A stretch of 64,000 nucleotides of DNA from Bradyrhizobium sp. CB82 (GCF_029714405.1 NZ_CP121650.1:682001-746000); one strand, 5' to 3'. Counted from the first letter of the stretch, positions 7,943 through 16,748 are shown. Notes: generated from the letters alone by a model not told the origin. Numbers and translations are program-made.

Positions 7943-9628
7943 GTGGCCGACGAAAACAGCAAACCGCCAAAATCGACCCGTGGGCCCTTGGAAGAGGGGT
8001 TCATGGAAACCCTGCTGATTCCATTCTCGCCGCGCTTCATCGTGCTCACGATCTGCGCTGTCGTCACCGCGCTTCTGATCGGCTTCGGGATCGCCGACCG
8101 CAAGATCTTCGACATCCTGCTCGTTCCCATCCTGATCTTCGGCGGGCTGACGCTGCTCGGCGTCCGCGACCTCCTGCAAAAGGGCCACGCGGTCCTGCGC
8201 AACTACCCGATCTCGGCGCATATGCGGTTTTTGCTCGAAGAGATCCGCCCGGAGATGCGGCAGTATTTCTTCGAGAGCGAGAAGGACGGCATGCCGTTCT
8301 CGCGCGACACCCGCGCGGTGGTCTATCAGCGCGCCAAGATGCAGCTCGACAAGCGCCCGTTCGGCACGCAGGAGGACGTCTATCGCGAGGGCTATGAGTG
8401 GATGCATCACTCGGTCTCGCCGAAGGCGCGGGTCGAAGAGAAGTTTCGCGTCACCATCGGTGGGCCGGATTGTGGGAAGCCCTACTCCGCATCGGTGTTC
8501 AACATCTCGGCGATGAGTTTTGGTGCGCTCAGTCCGAACGCGGTGCGGGCGCTGAACGCCGGCGCCAAGAAGGGCGGCTTTGCCCATGACACCGGCGAGG
8601 GTGGCGTCAGCCCGTATCACCGCGAGATGGGCGGCGACATCATCTGGGAGATCGGTTCGGGCTATTTCGGCTGCCGTCATCTCGACGGCACCTTCGATCC
8701 GGATGCGTTCGCGCGCGTCGCGACCGAAGACCAGATCAAGATGGTCGAGCTCAAGATCAGCCAGGGCGCCAAGCCCGGCCATGGCGGCGTGCTGCCGGCG
8801 GCGAAGGTGTCCGAAGAAATATCCAAGATCCGCGGCGTCGCGATGGGCGAGGACTGCATCTCGCCCGCCTCGCACCGCGCCTTCTCCAGCCCGATCGGGA
8901 TGATGCAGTTCGTCGCAGCGATGCGAAAGCTCTCCGGCGGCAAGCCGGCCGGTTTCAAGCTGTGCATCGGCCATACCTGGGAGTTTCTGGCGATCTGCAA
9001 GGCGATGCTTCAGACCGGCATCTACCCGGACTTCATCGTCGTCGACGGCAACGAAGGAGGCACCGGCGCCGCGCCGCTGGAGTTCATGGATCATCTTGGC
9101 ATGCCGATGCGCGAGGGCGTCAACTTCGTGCACAATGCGCTGGTCGGCATCAACGCGCGCGACCGCATCAAGATCGGCGCGTCGGGCAAGGTCGCGACCG
9201 CCTTCGACATGGCGCGCGCCATGGCGATCGGCGCCGACTGGTGCAATTCGGCGCGCGGCTTCATGTTCTCGCTCGGCTGCCTCCAGTCCCTGAGCTGCCA
9301 CACCGACCGCTGCCCGACTGGTGTCGCCACGCAGGACCCGACGCGCGCGCGGGCGCTCTACGTGCCGCTCAAGATCGACCGCGTCCACAACTACCACCAC
9401 GCGACGCTGCACTCGCTGTCCGAACTGATCGCCGCCGCCGGCCTCGCGCATCCGCAAGAGCTGCGCCCGATTCATTTCACCCAGCGCACCTCGACCACCG
9501 AAGTCAAATCCTTCGCACAGCTCTATCCGGCGCTGCGGCCGGGGGAGCTGCTCGAGGGCACCGAGGACCCGCGCTACCGCGATGCCTGGCGGATGGCGCG
9601 GGCGGAGACGTTCCAGCCCGCAATGTGA
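7943..9628 (+). CDS. membrane-anchored FMN-binding glutamate synthase family protein
   Basis: A 561-residue protein related to the FMN/synthase domain of glutamate synthase (GltB), without the glutaminase domain. Two hydrophobic segments lie near the N-terminus (about residues 28-55 and 60-78), so it is probably held at the membrane. The synthase barrel follows: FNISAMSFGALSPNAVRAL, HDTGEGGVSPYHREMGGD, GAKPGHGGVLPAAKVS, IVVDGNEGGTGAAPLEF and a cysteine cluster LGCLQSLSCHTDRCPTGV that corresponds to the 3Fe-4S region of GltB. GTG at 7943 has AGAGG 8 bases upstream. ATG at 8003, with GAGGGG upstream, is an alternative start. The physiological reaction of these stand-alone proteins is not established, so glutamate synthesis should not be assumed. 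Confidence 0.85.
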   Translation: MADENSKPPKSTRGPLEEGFMETLLIPFSPRFIVLTICAVVTALLIGFGIADRKIFDILLVPILIFGGLTLLGVRDLLQKGHAVLRNYPISAHMRFLLEEIRPEMRQYFFESEKDGMPFSRDTRAVVYQRAKMQLDKRPFGTQEDVYREGYEWMHHSVSPKARVEEKFRVTIGGPDCGKPYSASVFNISAMSFGALSPNAVRALNAGAKKGGFAHDTGEGGVSPYHREMGGDIIWEIGSGYFGCRHLDGTFDPDAFARVATEDQIKMVELKISQGAKPGHGGVLPAAKVSEEISKIRGVAMGEDCISPASHRAFSSPIGMMQFVAAMRKLSGGKPAGFKLCIGHTWEFLAICKAMLQTGIYPDFIVVDGNEGGTGAAPLEFMDHLGMPMREGVNFVHNALVGINARDRIKIGASGKVATAFDMARAMAIGADWCNSARGFMFSLGCLQSLSCHTDRCPTGVATQDPTRARALYVPLKIDRVHNYHHATLHSLSELIAAAGLAHPQELRPIHFTQRTSTTEVKSFAQLYPALRPGELLEGTEDPRYRDAWRMARAETFQPAM

Positions 9629-9964
9629 GGCCCGGCGCGCCCGGTAAAATCATCGCGCGCGGGGTGTGAGGGCTGGCCAGCTGACCTGTCCGGCCCATGC
9701 CGTCGAACGCGGTGTCCCACCGCCAGTTACACCACGCCACGGGACACGATCCGGCGCTCTCGAACGCGAATGGCGAATGGATGTCTCGGACCATGGCGGA
9801 AATGCACTATTCAGCCTGCGCGTCGTTTCGGAGACCTACGTTGCAGGTAAACAGTTGAAACGAGGATAGCGTAGATTGACGCACCGCACCTTGGACAGCT
9901 TGCCGCTGGCCGTCGTTGGCATTCCTGATATTCTACGATTTGCTCCGCCAGGTCTTACCCGCAA
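9629..9964. other. intergenic region, nothing recognised
   Basis: Both strands contain only short ORFs with no family resemblance. I see no RNA gene, clear terminator or repeat here. The end of the region (from about 9840) is lower in G+C and may hold the promoter of the following small secreted protein. Confidence 0.4.
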
Positions 9965-10351
9965 ATGGGCGCTTGCATGTGGATCTTTCACACGCGGATT
10001 TCGGCAATCGCGGCTCAGACTGTCGTGCTGTTACTTTGCACCCAGCCACACGCATTGGCTCGCGGCAGCCAGGTTGGACACGAGGATCCCTGGAATTCGG
10101 AACGTGTCGATCGTCTGCCTCCCGAGGTTCGGACTGCTGTCATTCGCATGTGCCGAGACCCACCGCGCGCCGGTCAGTACTTTGTCACCTTCATCGACAA
10201 TTCACGCGTGATGAAGCTGCACTTCGAACATCTGCACTGTGGGGGACAGGCAACGTTTTGCAGGGAAGGTGCTTGCCTCCGCCAGGAGTATGTCTCTACC
10301 GGAGGCCACTATCAGCTCAAGAAAAGCTACTACGGTCGCGATAACGAGTGA
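9965..10351 (+). CDS. small secreted protein, unknown function
   Basis: A 128-residue predicted exported protein. The first about 32 residues form a signal peptide (hydrophobic core ISAIAAQTVVLLLC, likely cleavage after HALA). The mature part has five cysteines (MCRD, HCGG, TFCREG and ACLR among the runs) and an ordinary mix of charged residues. The pattern CGGQATFCREGACLRQEY suggests disulfides and occurs in small Bradyrhizobium secreted proteins I cannot name. A second ATG at 9977 would shorten the signal peptide slightly. It stands alone, about 240 bases before the TonB locus. Coding status is likely from the signal peptide and cysteine pattern, but no function is assigned. Confidence 0.6.
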   Translation: MGACMWIFHTRISAIAAQTVVLLLCTQPHALARGSQVGHEDPWNSERVDRLPPEVRTAVIRMCRDPPRAGQYFVTFIDNSRVMKLHFEHLHCGGQATFCREGACLRQEYVSTGGHYQLKKSYYGRDNE

Positions 10352-10524
10352 TCGGCCGCTCACAAATAGCTCAACCAGCTACGGGTCACCCGCTGCAGAC
10401 AAAACGGAGGTGGAACCTGACTAGGCCCTGTGGCCGCCGCCGCCCGCCGAACATCGGATGGGGGCGGGCACATAAAACCTTGCGGCTGCTCAGAGATCGG
10501 GCGCGGCAGATCACGGACCTACAA

Positions 10525-10552
10525 TTGACGGGGGTGGTAGCTCAGATAAGAT
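10525..10552 (+). promoter_or_regulatory. predicted sigma-70 promoter of the TonB uptake locus
   Basis: A -35 element TTGACG (10525-10530), a 16-base spacer and a -10 element TAAGAT (10547-10552) lie upstream of the DUF2946 gene. They predict a leader of about 30 bases before the ATG at 10591. No iron-responsive (Irr/ICE) or Fur-type palindrome is evident next to it. Confidence 0.45.
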
Positions 10553-10590
10553 TGCGACGCGGCTGAACGCCGAGGGACATTACCGCTCGA

Positions 10591-10974
10591 ATGCGCTGGT
10601 TTCGGGACACGATCAGGCAGAGTACGTGGCTGGCGCTGATTGCGCTGGCGATGAACCTTGGGCTGTCCTTCGGTCACGTCCACGCGATCGATGGCAAGGT
10701 TTCTGGGCGCGGGATAGCCACGATGGCGGCGTCCATCGCATCGCCGGACGATGGCCAGAACCAGAATAAGAGTCATCCCAACGATGGCCATGCCGACTAT
10801 CTCTGTCCGATCTGCATGGCCGCGACCGCGATGGCGAACGCGCTCGCCTCGGCGCCGCCTGCTTTGCCGTTGGAACTTGGCAATGTTGCAGTCGATCGTG
10901 AGACCGAAAACGTCGTTGCCCTCGTCGAGCCGTTGCGAGGCGCATTTCAACCGCGCGGGCCACCGATTTCCTGA
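10591..10974 (+). CDS. DUF2946-type protein
   Basis: A 127-residue protein with an N-terminal hydrophobic segment (about residues 12-28), then a His-rich and Cys-containing core: FGHVHAIDG, NDGHADYLCPICMAA. The CPIC pair after HADYL is the hallmark of DUF2946, a family found beside TonB-dependent receptors and copper-related genes in proteobacteria. The CxxC and histidines could bind a metal, which is inference. It is the first gene of a same-strand cluster with a TonB receptor, ExbB, ExbD and TonB, and starts about 40 bases after a predicted promoter. The mature domain is probably periplasmic. Confidence 0.72.
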   Translation: MRWFRDTIRQSTWLALIALAMNLGLSFGHVHAIDGKVSGRGIATMAASIASPDDGQNQNKSHPNDGHADYLCPICMAATAMANALASAPPALPLELGNVAVDRETENVVALVEPLRGAFQPRGPPIS

Positions 10975-11104
10975 CATCGCTGTTCCGGTTCCCTGTTAGC
11001 GCAACGTGCGGAAGCGCGTTGCCGCGACGGGGATAGGAAGCTCCCGACCGCGTGGACGGCGCGTCTTTCGCCGCGAAGCGCGAATCCAAAGTCAGGATTT
11101 CGCC

Positions 11105-13510
11105 ATGATTAGTCCCCGATCCTTGCGCATCAGGCGGAGAATTCTCTGCTCCGCATCGTCGCTGGCACTGCTTGCCGCATCGGATGCGCCCGTTCTGGCG
11201 CAGAACGAGACCACCTCGCCGCCGCCCAGCACCGCTGCGCCGCAGGCTCCCGCCGCTACCCCGGCGCCTCAGGAGAGCGCCACGCCCACCCCGCAACAGA
11301 CGCCGGCACCCGAAGCGCCACAACAGGCCACGGGTGGCAATGTCCTACCGGAGACCCGCGTCGTCGCGCCGGCCGAGCGACGCCGGCCGCGAACGCCGCC
11401 GCCACGTCAGGTGGTGACCCGGCAGCCGGCCGCGCCGACACCGACACAGGGGCAGGTCGTGAACCAGCAGAACCAGAAGTTCGACGCTGCCCGGCAGACC
11501 ATTCTGGCGCCGGCCGGTGCGACCTCCTACGAGGTCAGCCACCAGGCGATCGAGGCTCAGCCGCAGGGAAACAATGCCACTCTGGACAAGGTGCTGTTGC
11601 AGTTCCCCGGCGTCACGCAAGACTCGGCCGCAAGCGGCGAGCTGCATGTGCGCAACGAGCACGCCAATCTTCAGTATCGCATCAACGGCATCATGCTCCC
11701 CGACGGCGTCGGCGCGTTCGGGCAAATCCTCGACACCGGCATCGTCGGCAGCCTGGCGCTATTGACCGGCGCGCTACCGGCGCAATACGGGCTACGGACT
11801 GCCGGTGTGCTGGACATCCAGACCAAGACGGACGCCTTCAACAACACTGGAAGCGTCAGCGTCTATGGCGGCAGTCACGGCACCATCACGCCGAGCTTCG
11901 AATATGGCGGCACGGTCGGACAAACCCAGTATTTCGCGTCCGGGCGCTTTCTGCAAAACAATCTGGGAATAGAAAATCCGACACCGTCGAACGAAGCGAT
12001 TCACGACCGCACGTCGCAGGAAAAGGGTTTTCTCTATCTGTCGACGGTACTCGATCCCACCAGCCGCCTGACGTTCATGAGCGGCGTTTCGAATGCGTCG
12101 TTTCAGATTCCCAACACTCCGGGGCTGACGCCCAACTTCAACGTCAATGGGATAACCAACTTCGATTCCTCAACGCTCAACGAGCACCAGAACGAGTTCA
12201 ATCAGTTCAACGTCCTTGCCTACCAGAAATCGGCAGAAGACATCGACTACCAGATCTCCTACTTCAACCGCTACAGCCAGTTGCACTTCTTTCCTGATCC
12301 ACTCGGAGATCTGATCTTCAACGGCGTGTCGTCGGACGTTTACCGTCAGAGTTTCGTCAACGGCATTCAGGAAGATACTGCTTGGCGCGTCGGTTTTGCC
12401 CATACGCTGCGGTTTGGATTTTCCGTGAGCGCTGAGCGCTCTTTGGTCAACAACATATCCACGGTGCTGCCGGTCGATCCCGCAACCGGCAACCAGGTCG
12501 ATCCCGTAACCGGCAATCCGTTCGGTCCACCCTTCACCGTGTTCGATTCCAGCTCCAAGACTGGCTGGTTGCTCGGCACTTATGTTCAGGACGAGTGGCG
12601 GATCACGAACCAGCTAACCTTGAACGCTGGATTGCGCTTCGACCAGATGTATCAGTATGTCGATGCCAACCAGTTCAGTCCGCGCATCAGCCTGACCTGG
12701 AAGCCGTACGACGGAACCACCTTCCACGCCGGCTACGCGCGAAACTTCACGCCGCCACAGCAAGTGATCGCTGCCCCGGCCAATCTTGCGCTGGTGACGC
12801 CCCCTACCGCGCCCGCCAACACGCAAACGCCCGAGGTGCCGCTCAACAGTCCGGTGCTCCCCGAACGCTCTCACGTCTTCGACGTCGGTGTCGTTCAGAA
12901 GATCTATCCCGTGCCCGGTCTCGAAGTCGGCATCGATGGCTACTACAAGATCGCCCGCAACCTGCTCGACGATGGCCAGTTCGGCGCGGCCTATGTGCTG
13001 ACCGGCTTCAACTATGACCGCGGCGAGAATATTGGTCTCGAAGTCAAATCGACCTACACCAACGGCAACTTCCGCGCCTGGGCCAACGTGGCCTGGGCAA
13101 AGCAGGTTGCCACCAACGTCGTATCGAACCAGTTTCTGTTCGCTCAGGACGAACTGAACTATATCGCTAACCACTATATCTACACCGACCACGCCCAGGT
13201 CTTGACCGCTTCCGCGGGTGCTTCCTATCTGTGGAACGGCACGCGCTTAAGCGCCTCCATGATCTACGGTAGCGGGCTTCGTTCCGGCTTTGCCAACACC
13301 GACCATCTGCCGTCTTACACGCAGGTCAATGTCGGGGTATCGCACGATTTCAACATCGTTGCGCCGAACAAGCCGACCACCGTGCGGTTCGATGTCGTCA
13401 ACCTGTTCGACAAGATCTACGAAATAAGGGACGGAACGGGTATCGGCGTGTTCGCTCCGCAATTCGGACCGCGGCGCGGTTTCTTTGTCGGCGTTTCGCA
13501 GAAACTCTGA
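11105..13510 (+). CDS. TonB-dependent outer-membrane receptor
   Basis: An 801-residue outer-membrane transporter. A signal peptide (about residues 1-34, ending PVLAQ) is followed by a Pro/Ala/Gln-rich extension of roughly 90 residues that is unusual for the family. The plug domain (about 140-255) has LDKVLLQFPGVTQDSAASGE and the run IDTG/ALLTGALPAQYGLRTAG. A 22-strand barrel follows with many aromatic-ended segments, and the C-terminus ends RRGFFVGVSQKL with the expected aromatic pattern. The start was moved from an in-frame position at 11006 to the ATG that begins the signal peptide. ExbB, ExbD and TonB genes follow directly and should energise it. A metal complex is the likely cargo because of the DUF2946 neighbour, but this is not proven. 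Confidence 0.88.
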   Translation: MISPRSLRIRRRILCSASSLALLAASDAPVLAQNETTSPPPSTAAPQAPAATPAPQESATPTPQQTPAPEAPQQATGGNVLPETRVVAPAERRRPRTPPPRQVVTRQPAAPTPTQGQVVNQQNQKFDAARQTILAPAGATSYEVSHQAIEAQPQGNNATLDKVLLQFPGVTQDSAASGELHVRNEHANLQYRINGIMLPDGVGAFGQILDTGIVGSLALLTGALPAQYGLRTAGVLDIQTKTDAFNNTGSVSVYGGSHGTITPSFEYGGTVGQTQYFASGRFLQNNLGIENPTPSNEAIHDRTSQEKGFLYLSTVLDPTSRLTFMSGVSNASFQIPNTPGLTPNFNVNGITNFDSSTLNEHQNEFNQFNVLAYQKSAEDIDYQISYFNRYSQLHFFPDPLGDLIFNGVSSDVYRQSFVNGIQEDTAWRVGFAHTLRFGFSVSAERSLVNNISTVLPVDPATGNQVDPVTGNPFGPPFTVFDSSSKTGWLLGTYVQDEWRITNQLTLNAGLRFDQMYQYVDANQFSPRISLTWKPYDGTTFHAGYARNFTPPQQVIAAPANLALVTPPTAPANTQTPEVPLNSPVLPERSHVFDVGVVQKIYPVPGLEVGIDGYYKIARNLLDDGQFGAAYVLTGFNYDRGENIGLEVKSTYTNGNFRAWANVAWAKQVATNVVSNQFLFAQDELNYIANHYIYTDHAQVLTASAGASYLWNGTRLSASMIYGSGLRSGFANTDHLPSYTQVNVGVSHDFNIVAPNKPTTVRFDVVNLFDKIYEIRDGTGIGVFAPQFGPRRGFFVGVSQKL

Positions 13511-13553
13511 ATTTGGCCTTGGAGGCCGGATCACTTACCGAAGAGAGGACCAC

Positions 13554-14360
13554 ATGTGGCATAGCAGGCACGGTGGCAATTTTTGCAGCGGAATCATCAC
13601 AAGCTTCGCGGGGTTTCTTGCCTGTCTGGCAGTGACAGCAGAACCCGCGTTTGCCCAATCTCCAAATCCCTTGTTGCCGCGAAACCTGTCGCCTTGGGGC
13701 ATGTTCCTCAATGCCGATATCGTGGTGAAAGCCGTGATGATCGGGCTTGCCTTCGCTTCACTGGTGACCTGGACGGTGTGGCTTGCCAAGACCGTCGAAC
13801 TCAGCGGGCAGAAGAGGCGCGCACGTCGCCGGCTCAAAATGCTGGAAAGCGGTGGCAGTCTTCGAGATGCGGTCCGCGCTTGCGAAACCGATGGGGACGC
13901 CGTCGCGCAGCTTATCCTGTCCACGGCCCGGGAAGCCGAGCTATCCGACGGCGTCATCGACGAGGGGTTCAAGGAACGCGTCGCGTTGCGGCTGGAACGC
14001 GTGGAAGCCGCGATGACACGACAGGTTTCACGCGGCGTCGGCATTTTGGCAACGATCGGCGCGACCGCGCCGTTTGTTGGCCTGTTCGGCACCGTCTGGG
14101 GCATCATGAACTCCTTCATCGGCATTTCTGAATCCCACACCACCAATCTCGCGGTGGTGGCGCCCGGCATCGCCGAAGCTTTGCTCGCCACGGCCCTTGG
14201 GCTCGTCGCGGCGATTCCGGCGGTCGTGATCTACAATCATCTCGCGCGCGTCATCAGCGGCTATCGCACCCTCTTGGGCGACGCCTCGGCGCAACTCCTG
14301 TTGATGGTCAGCCGCGGACAGAGGGGCCGAGTCGCTCCGTTACCGCGCGCCGCGGAGTGA
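13554..14360 (+). CDS. exbB: TonB-system proton channel ExbB
   Basis: A 268-residue MotA/TolQ/ExbB-family inner-membrane protein. It has an N-terminal signal-like segment (about 1-38), a first membrane helix at about 65-85, a cytoplasmic helical loop and two further helices. These contain the family signature GILATIGATAPFVGLFGTVWGIMNSF at about 160-185, quoted here only in part as GATAPFVGLFGTVWGI, and ATALGLVAAIPAVVIYNHL. The N-terminal extension is usual for the long ExbB of alphaproteobacteria. AGAGAGG precedes the ATG by 5 bases, which decides this start over one at 13485 inside the receptor gene. exbD follows immediately, and together they convert proton flow to TonB motion. Confidence 0.92.
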   Translation: MWHSRHGGNFCSGIITSFAGFLACLAVTAEPAFAQSPNPLLPRNLSPWGMFLNADIVVKAVMIGLAFASLVTWTVWLAKTVELSGQKRRARRRLKMLESGGSLRDAVRACETDGDAVAQLILSTAREAELSDGVIDEGFKERVALRLERVEAAMTRQVSRGVGILATIGATAPFVGLFGTVWGIMNSFIGISESHTTNLAVVAPGIAEALLATALGLVAAIPAVVIYNHLARVISGYRTLLGDASAQLLLMVSRGQRGRVAPLPRAAE

Positions 14361-14365
14361 CGAAG

Positions 14366-14800
14366 ATGGCGATCCGTCTTGGCTCCCGCTCGGGCGGCGA
14401 CGATCTCGAAATCCAGCATGAGATCAACGTCACGCCTTTCATCGACGTCATTCTGGTGTTGCTGATCATCTTCATGGTGGCGGCGCCACTCGCAACCGTG
14501 GACATCGGCGTCAACCTGCCTGCCAGCACTGCGCCCGAGCAGCCACGGCCGGACAAGCCCGTGTTCCTCACCGTCAAGCCGGACGAGACCATTGCGATTG
14601 GCGAGACCGTGGTGACGCGCGAGCAGCTTCCGGCCGCGCTCGATTCCGCCACCAACAATCACAAGGACGAGACGATCTTTGTGCGCGGGGACAAGACCCT
14701 GAGCTATGGCGCGCTCATGGAGGTGATGAACAGCCTGCGTGATTCCGGATATCTCAAGCTCGCTTTGGTCGGGCTGGAAACGCCGGCGACCAAACAATGA
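14366..14800 (+). CDS. exbD: TonB-system protein ExbD
   Basis: A 144-residue single-span inner-membrane protein. The signature EINVTPFIDVILVLLIIFMV (about residues 19-38) carries the membrane aspartate, seen as FID, that couples proton flow. The periplasmic part has FVRGDKTLSYGALMEVMN, as in ExbD/TolR. A GTG at 14357 overlapping the exbB stop is possible, but ATG 14366 with GGAG upstream fits better. The stop overlaps the start of tonB as ATGA, indicating translational coupling. Confidence 0.92.
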   Translation: MAIRLGSRSGGDDLEIQHEINVTPFIDVILVLLIIFMVAAPLATVDIGVNLPASTAPEQPRPDKPVFLTVKPDETIAIGETVVTREQLPAALDSATNNHKDETIFVRGDKTLSYGALMEVMNSLRDSGYLKLALVGLETPATKQ

Positions 14801-15522
14801 ATGCGTTCGCGCTCCATCTGCCGGAAAGGCACGGGCTTTCTCGCTGGACGTTGGCCGGCCTGACGATCCTGATCGCCCACGCGGCGATCGTGGCAGTGGT
14901 TGCGCTCTGGTATGCCCGCAGACCAGTAGAGCCGAATATTCTTCCAGCCATCGCGGTAACGCTTGCGCCGGTCGAGGCCAGTTCGCCTCAGGTTCAGAAC
15001 CAGGACATCGCAGTCGGGCCGACCATGCAGCAGGCGGAAGAAACGCCGAAAGAGCCGCCCAAGGTCGAGGAGAAGCCGCTGGAGCAGGTGGTGCAACCTC
15101 CGTCGCCACCACAACAGGCCGAGGTCACGCTGCCGCAGGTCGAGCCGAAAGACGTGGAAAAGCCGAAGCCGGAAGAGCAGCCTCCGGCGCCAGAAACGCG
15201 CGCGCCACCGAAGACGGAGCATGTCGGCCAATTCACTCAAGCCGGTTCCAATGCCTACAACGCGCTGGTGTTTGGGCATCTGCAGCGCTTCAAGCGCTAT
15301 CCATCGTCGGCCAGAGGGGCACAGGGCACCGTGGTGGTGAGGTTCGTCCTGAACCGTGCGGGCGCAGTGACGGAGAGCGCGGTGACGAAATCATCCGGCA
15401 ACGACGTGCTTGATCGCGAGGCGCTCGAAATCCTGCGCCGCGCCAGTCCCTTCCCGCCGTTTCCGGTCGCCAAACCGGGGTCCCAGGACAGTTACATCGC
15501 GCCGGTGAATTTCGCGCGCTAG
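14797..15522 (+). CDS. tonB: TonB energy transducer
   Basis: A 241-residue TonB-family protein. A membrane anchor lies at about residues 20-42 (LTILIAHAAIVAVVALWY), then a Pro/Glu/Lys/Val-rich spacer (about 70-150) spans the periplasm. The C-terminal domain contains RYPSSARGAQGTVVVRF, NRAGAVTESAV, SSGNDVLDREALEIL and FPPFPV, the standard receptor-contacting fold. It overlaps exbD by 4 bases and closes the DUF2946-receptor-exbBD-tonB cluster, so this TonB is probably dedicated to the receptor encoded upstream. Confidence 0.92.
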   Translation: MNAFALHLPERHGLSRWTLAGLTILIAHAAIVAVVALWYARRPVEPNILPAIAVTLAPVEASSPQVQNQDIAVGPTMQQAEETPKEPPKVEEKPLEQVVQPPSPPQQAEVTLPQVEPKDVEKPKPEEQPPAPETRAPPKTEHVGQFTQAGSNAYNALVFGHLQRFKRYPSSARGAQGTVVVRFVLNRAGAVTESAVTKSSGNDVLDREALEILRRASPFPPFPVAKPGSQDSYIAPVNFAR

Positions 15523-15846
15523 TTGACGCTGGGAGTCTTGCGCGGTGGGAGGGGCTTCTGCTCGATCAGGCGCTGAGCCTGTTCTGCAGTCAGAAATTCA
15601 GCATTGCAGTGGGAACCCCTCGGACCGATCCGGCAAATTGATTGTCTAATGCGTCAGCGCCTCTTCCTCGTTTCGCTGCTTACACTCGCCAGTGTGTTCG
15701 GAAGACGAGGGTCGAGCGCGACGATTTTGGCCCACCACCGCCTCCAGATCTGAAAGTGAGCGCGAGAAGTTTGATACAGGTCAACGCGACTAACGCCAAG
15801 CTTGGAGAGGATCACGAGTAGCATCGACTAGTGTACGGAGACGGTC
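15523..15846. other. intergenic region carrying a FixK-type box
   Basis: The 324 bases hold no supported ORF. The only clear signal is the FixK/FNR-type palindrome at 15771-15784, described separately. No strong terminator is visible after tonB. Confidence 0.45.
15771..15784. promoter_or_regulatory. FixK/FNR-type operator upstream of the coiled-coil gene
   Basis: TTGA-TACAGG-TCAA is an exact TTGA-N6-TCAA match with its centre 69 bases before the start codon at 15847. A class II activator site 41.5 bases upstream of a transcription start would put that start near 15819, leaving a leader of about 28 bases. That spacing is well suited to FixK2 activation. Confidence 0.62.
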
Positions 15847-16455
15847 ATGTCAGAACAGAGCAGCATGCATGTACACCTGAATTGGGCCAAGGAGCGGATC
15901 GACGAGATGGATGCAGCATTGGCTTCCTTCGAGGTCAGAGCCGGCCAGGCGAAGGCCGAGTCCAAGGTCAAGGTCGATCAGATCGTCGCCGATTTGAAAA
16001 AACGTCGTGACGAATTTCAGGCGCTACTCAAGACGCAGGCGGAAGCAGGCGAAGCTGCCTGGGCGCGCACCAAGACGGATCTGGAAAAGCAATGGAACGG
16101 GTTCGAAGCCCAAGTGGAAACCTATTTCGAAGGCGCAGGCAAGCATATCGAGCAACAACAGGCCACATTCAAGGATATTGCAGCGGCGCAGGCGAAGGCC
16201 TGGCGCGAGGCGGCGGACAAATTCCGAGAGGCGGCGGGTAAAGTGGCAGCGGCCCGCACCGTCGACGTCGAAGCCGCGCTCAAGCAGATGAAATCCGACG
16301 CGTCTGAAGCGGAAGCGCGTCTGCAGAAGCTAAAGCAGGCAGGGAGCGAGTCCTGGTCGGTGCTGAGCGCCGCGTTGGCAGAATCCCGCAAGGCTTTCGA
16401 TCAAGCTAACCAGGCCGCATGGCACGCCCTGAAGGGCTCTGGCTCGAAGAGCTGA
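15847..16455 (+). CDS. coiled-coil protein, apolipoprotein/phasin-like, probably microoxically induced
   Basis: A 202-residue protein with no signal peptide and almost entirely alpha-helical composition. It is rich in Ala, Lys, Glu, Gln and Trp, with heptad-like spacing from about residue 10 to 190 and repeated motifs such as AAWARTKTDLEKQW and AQAKAWREAADKFREAAGK. Such amphipathic repeats resemble apolipoprotein A1/A4/E-type and phasin-like proteins that coat hydrophobic surfaces or bundle as long helices; no catalytic motif is seen. A FixK-type box lies 63 bases upstream, so expression in low oxygen is likely. Two small ORFs follow on the same strand within 30 bases. The function is unknown. 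Confidence 0.78.
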   Translation: MSEQSSMHVHLNWAKERIDEMDAALASFEVRAGQAKAESKVKVDQIVADLKKRRDEFQALLKTQAEAGEAAWARTKTDLEKQWNGFEAQVETYFEGAGKHIEQQQATFKDIAAAQAKAWREAADKFREAAGKVAAARTVDVEAALKQMKSDASEAEARLQKLKQAGSESWSVLSAALAESRKAFDQANQAAWHALKGSGSKS

Positions 16456-16483
16456 AACCACCGTTTGGCGCGCAGAGGGATGC

Positions 16484-16747
16484 ATGGCAACCGATGTCCT
16501 GGTTTCGCGCGAGTTGAAATCGCTGCAAGACGAGCTTGCGAGTGCCAGGAAGAATCGCACTGCAGTGGTCGAGCAATCGGCTGCGGCATCGCCCGCACCG
16601 GCAAGCGGCACGGAGGCTTCGACGCCGGACGAAGCCGAGCTGCAGGGCTACCTGCGCCAACTCGCTGACGAGGTCACCGAACTGTTCGGCGAGGCCGAGA
16701 AGAGCGTTTCGGATCGCTCTAAGGTCCCATCCCGGACCGAAAATTGA
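16484..16747 (+). CDS. small helical protein, possibly the 5' half of a frameshifted gene
   Basis: An 87-residue ORF with AGAGGG upstream of its ATG, 28 bases behind the coiled-coil gene. It is acidic and helical: RELKSLQDELASARKNR at the start and LQGYLRQLADEVTELFGEAE near the end. The reading frame stops at 16747, and an open frame in another phase continues from 16749 with similar helical composition. Removing one T near 16745 would fuse the two into about 160 residues. So this may be one gene with a frameshift, or two translationally coupled genes. No family recognised. Confidence 0.5.
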   Translation: MATDVLVSRELKSLQDELASARKNRTAVVEQSAAASPAPASGTEASTPDEAELQGYLRQLADEVTELFGEAEKSVSDRSKVPSRTEN

Positions 16748-16748
16748 C

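Noticed and set aside
7919..9475. 518-codon minus-strand ORF over the FMN synthase-like gene
   Set aside because: Shadow ORF; the plus-strand protein has clear conserved motifs and the opposite one has none.
10521..10590. GGTGGTAGCTCAG, which resembles the 5' part and D arm of a tRNA
   Set aside because: No acceptor-stem partner, anticodon stem or TTCGAATC-type T arm follows in register; the stretch overlaps a good promoter instead.
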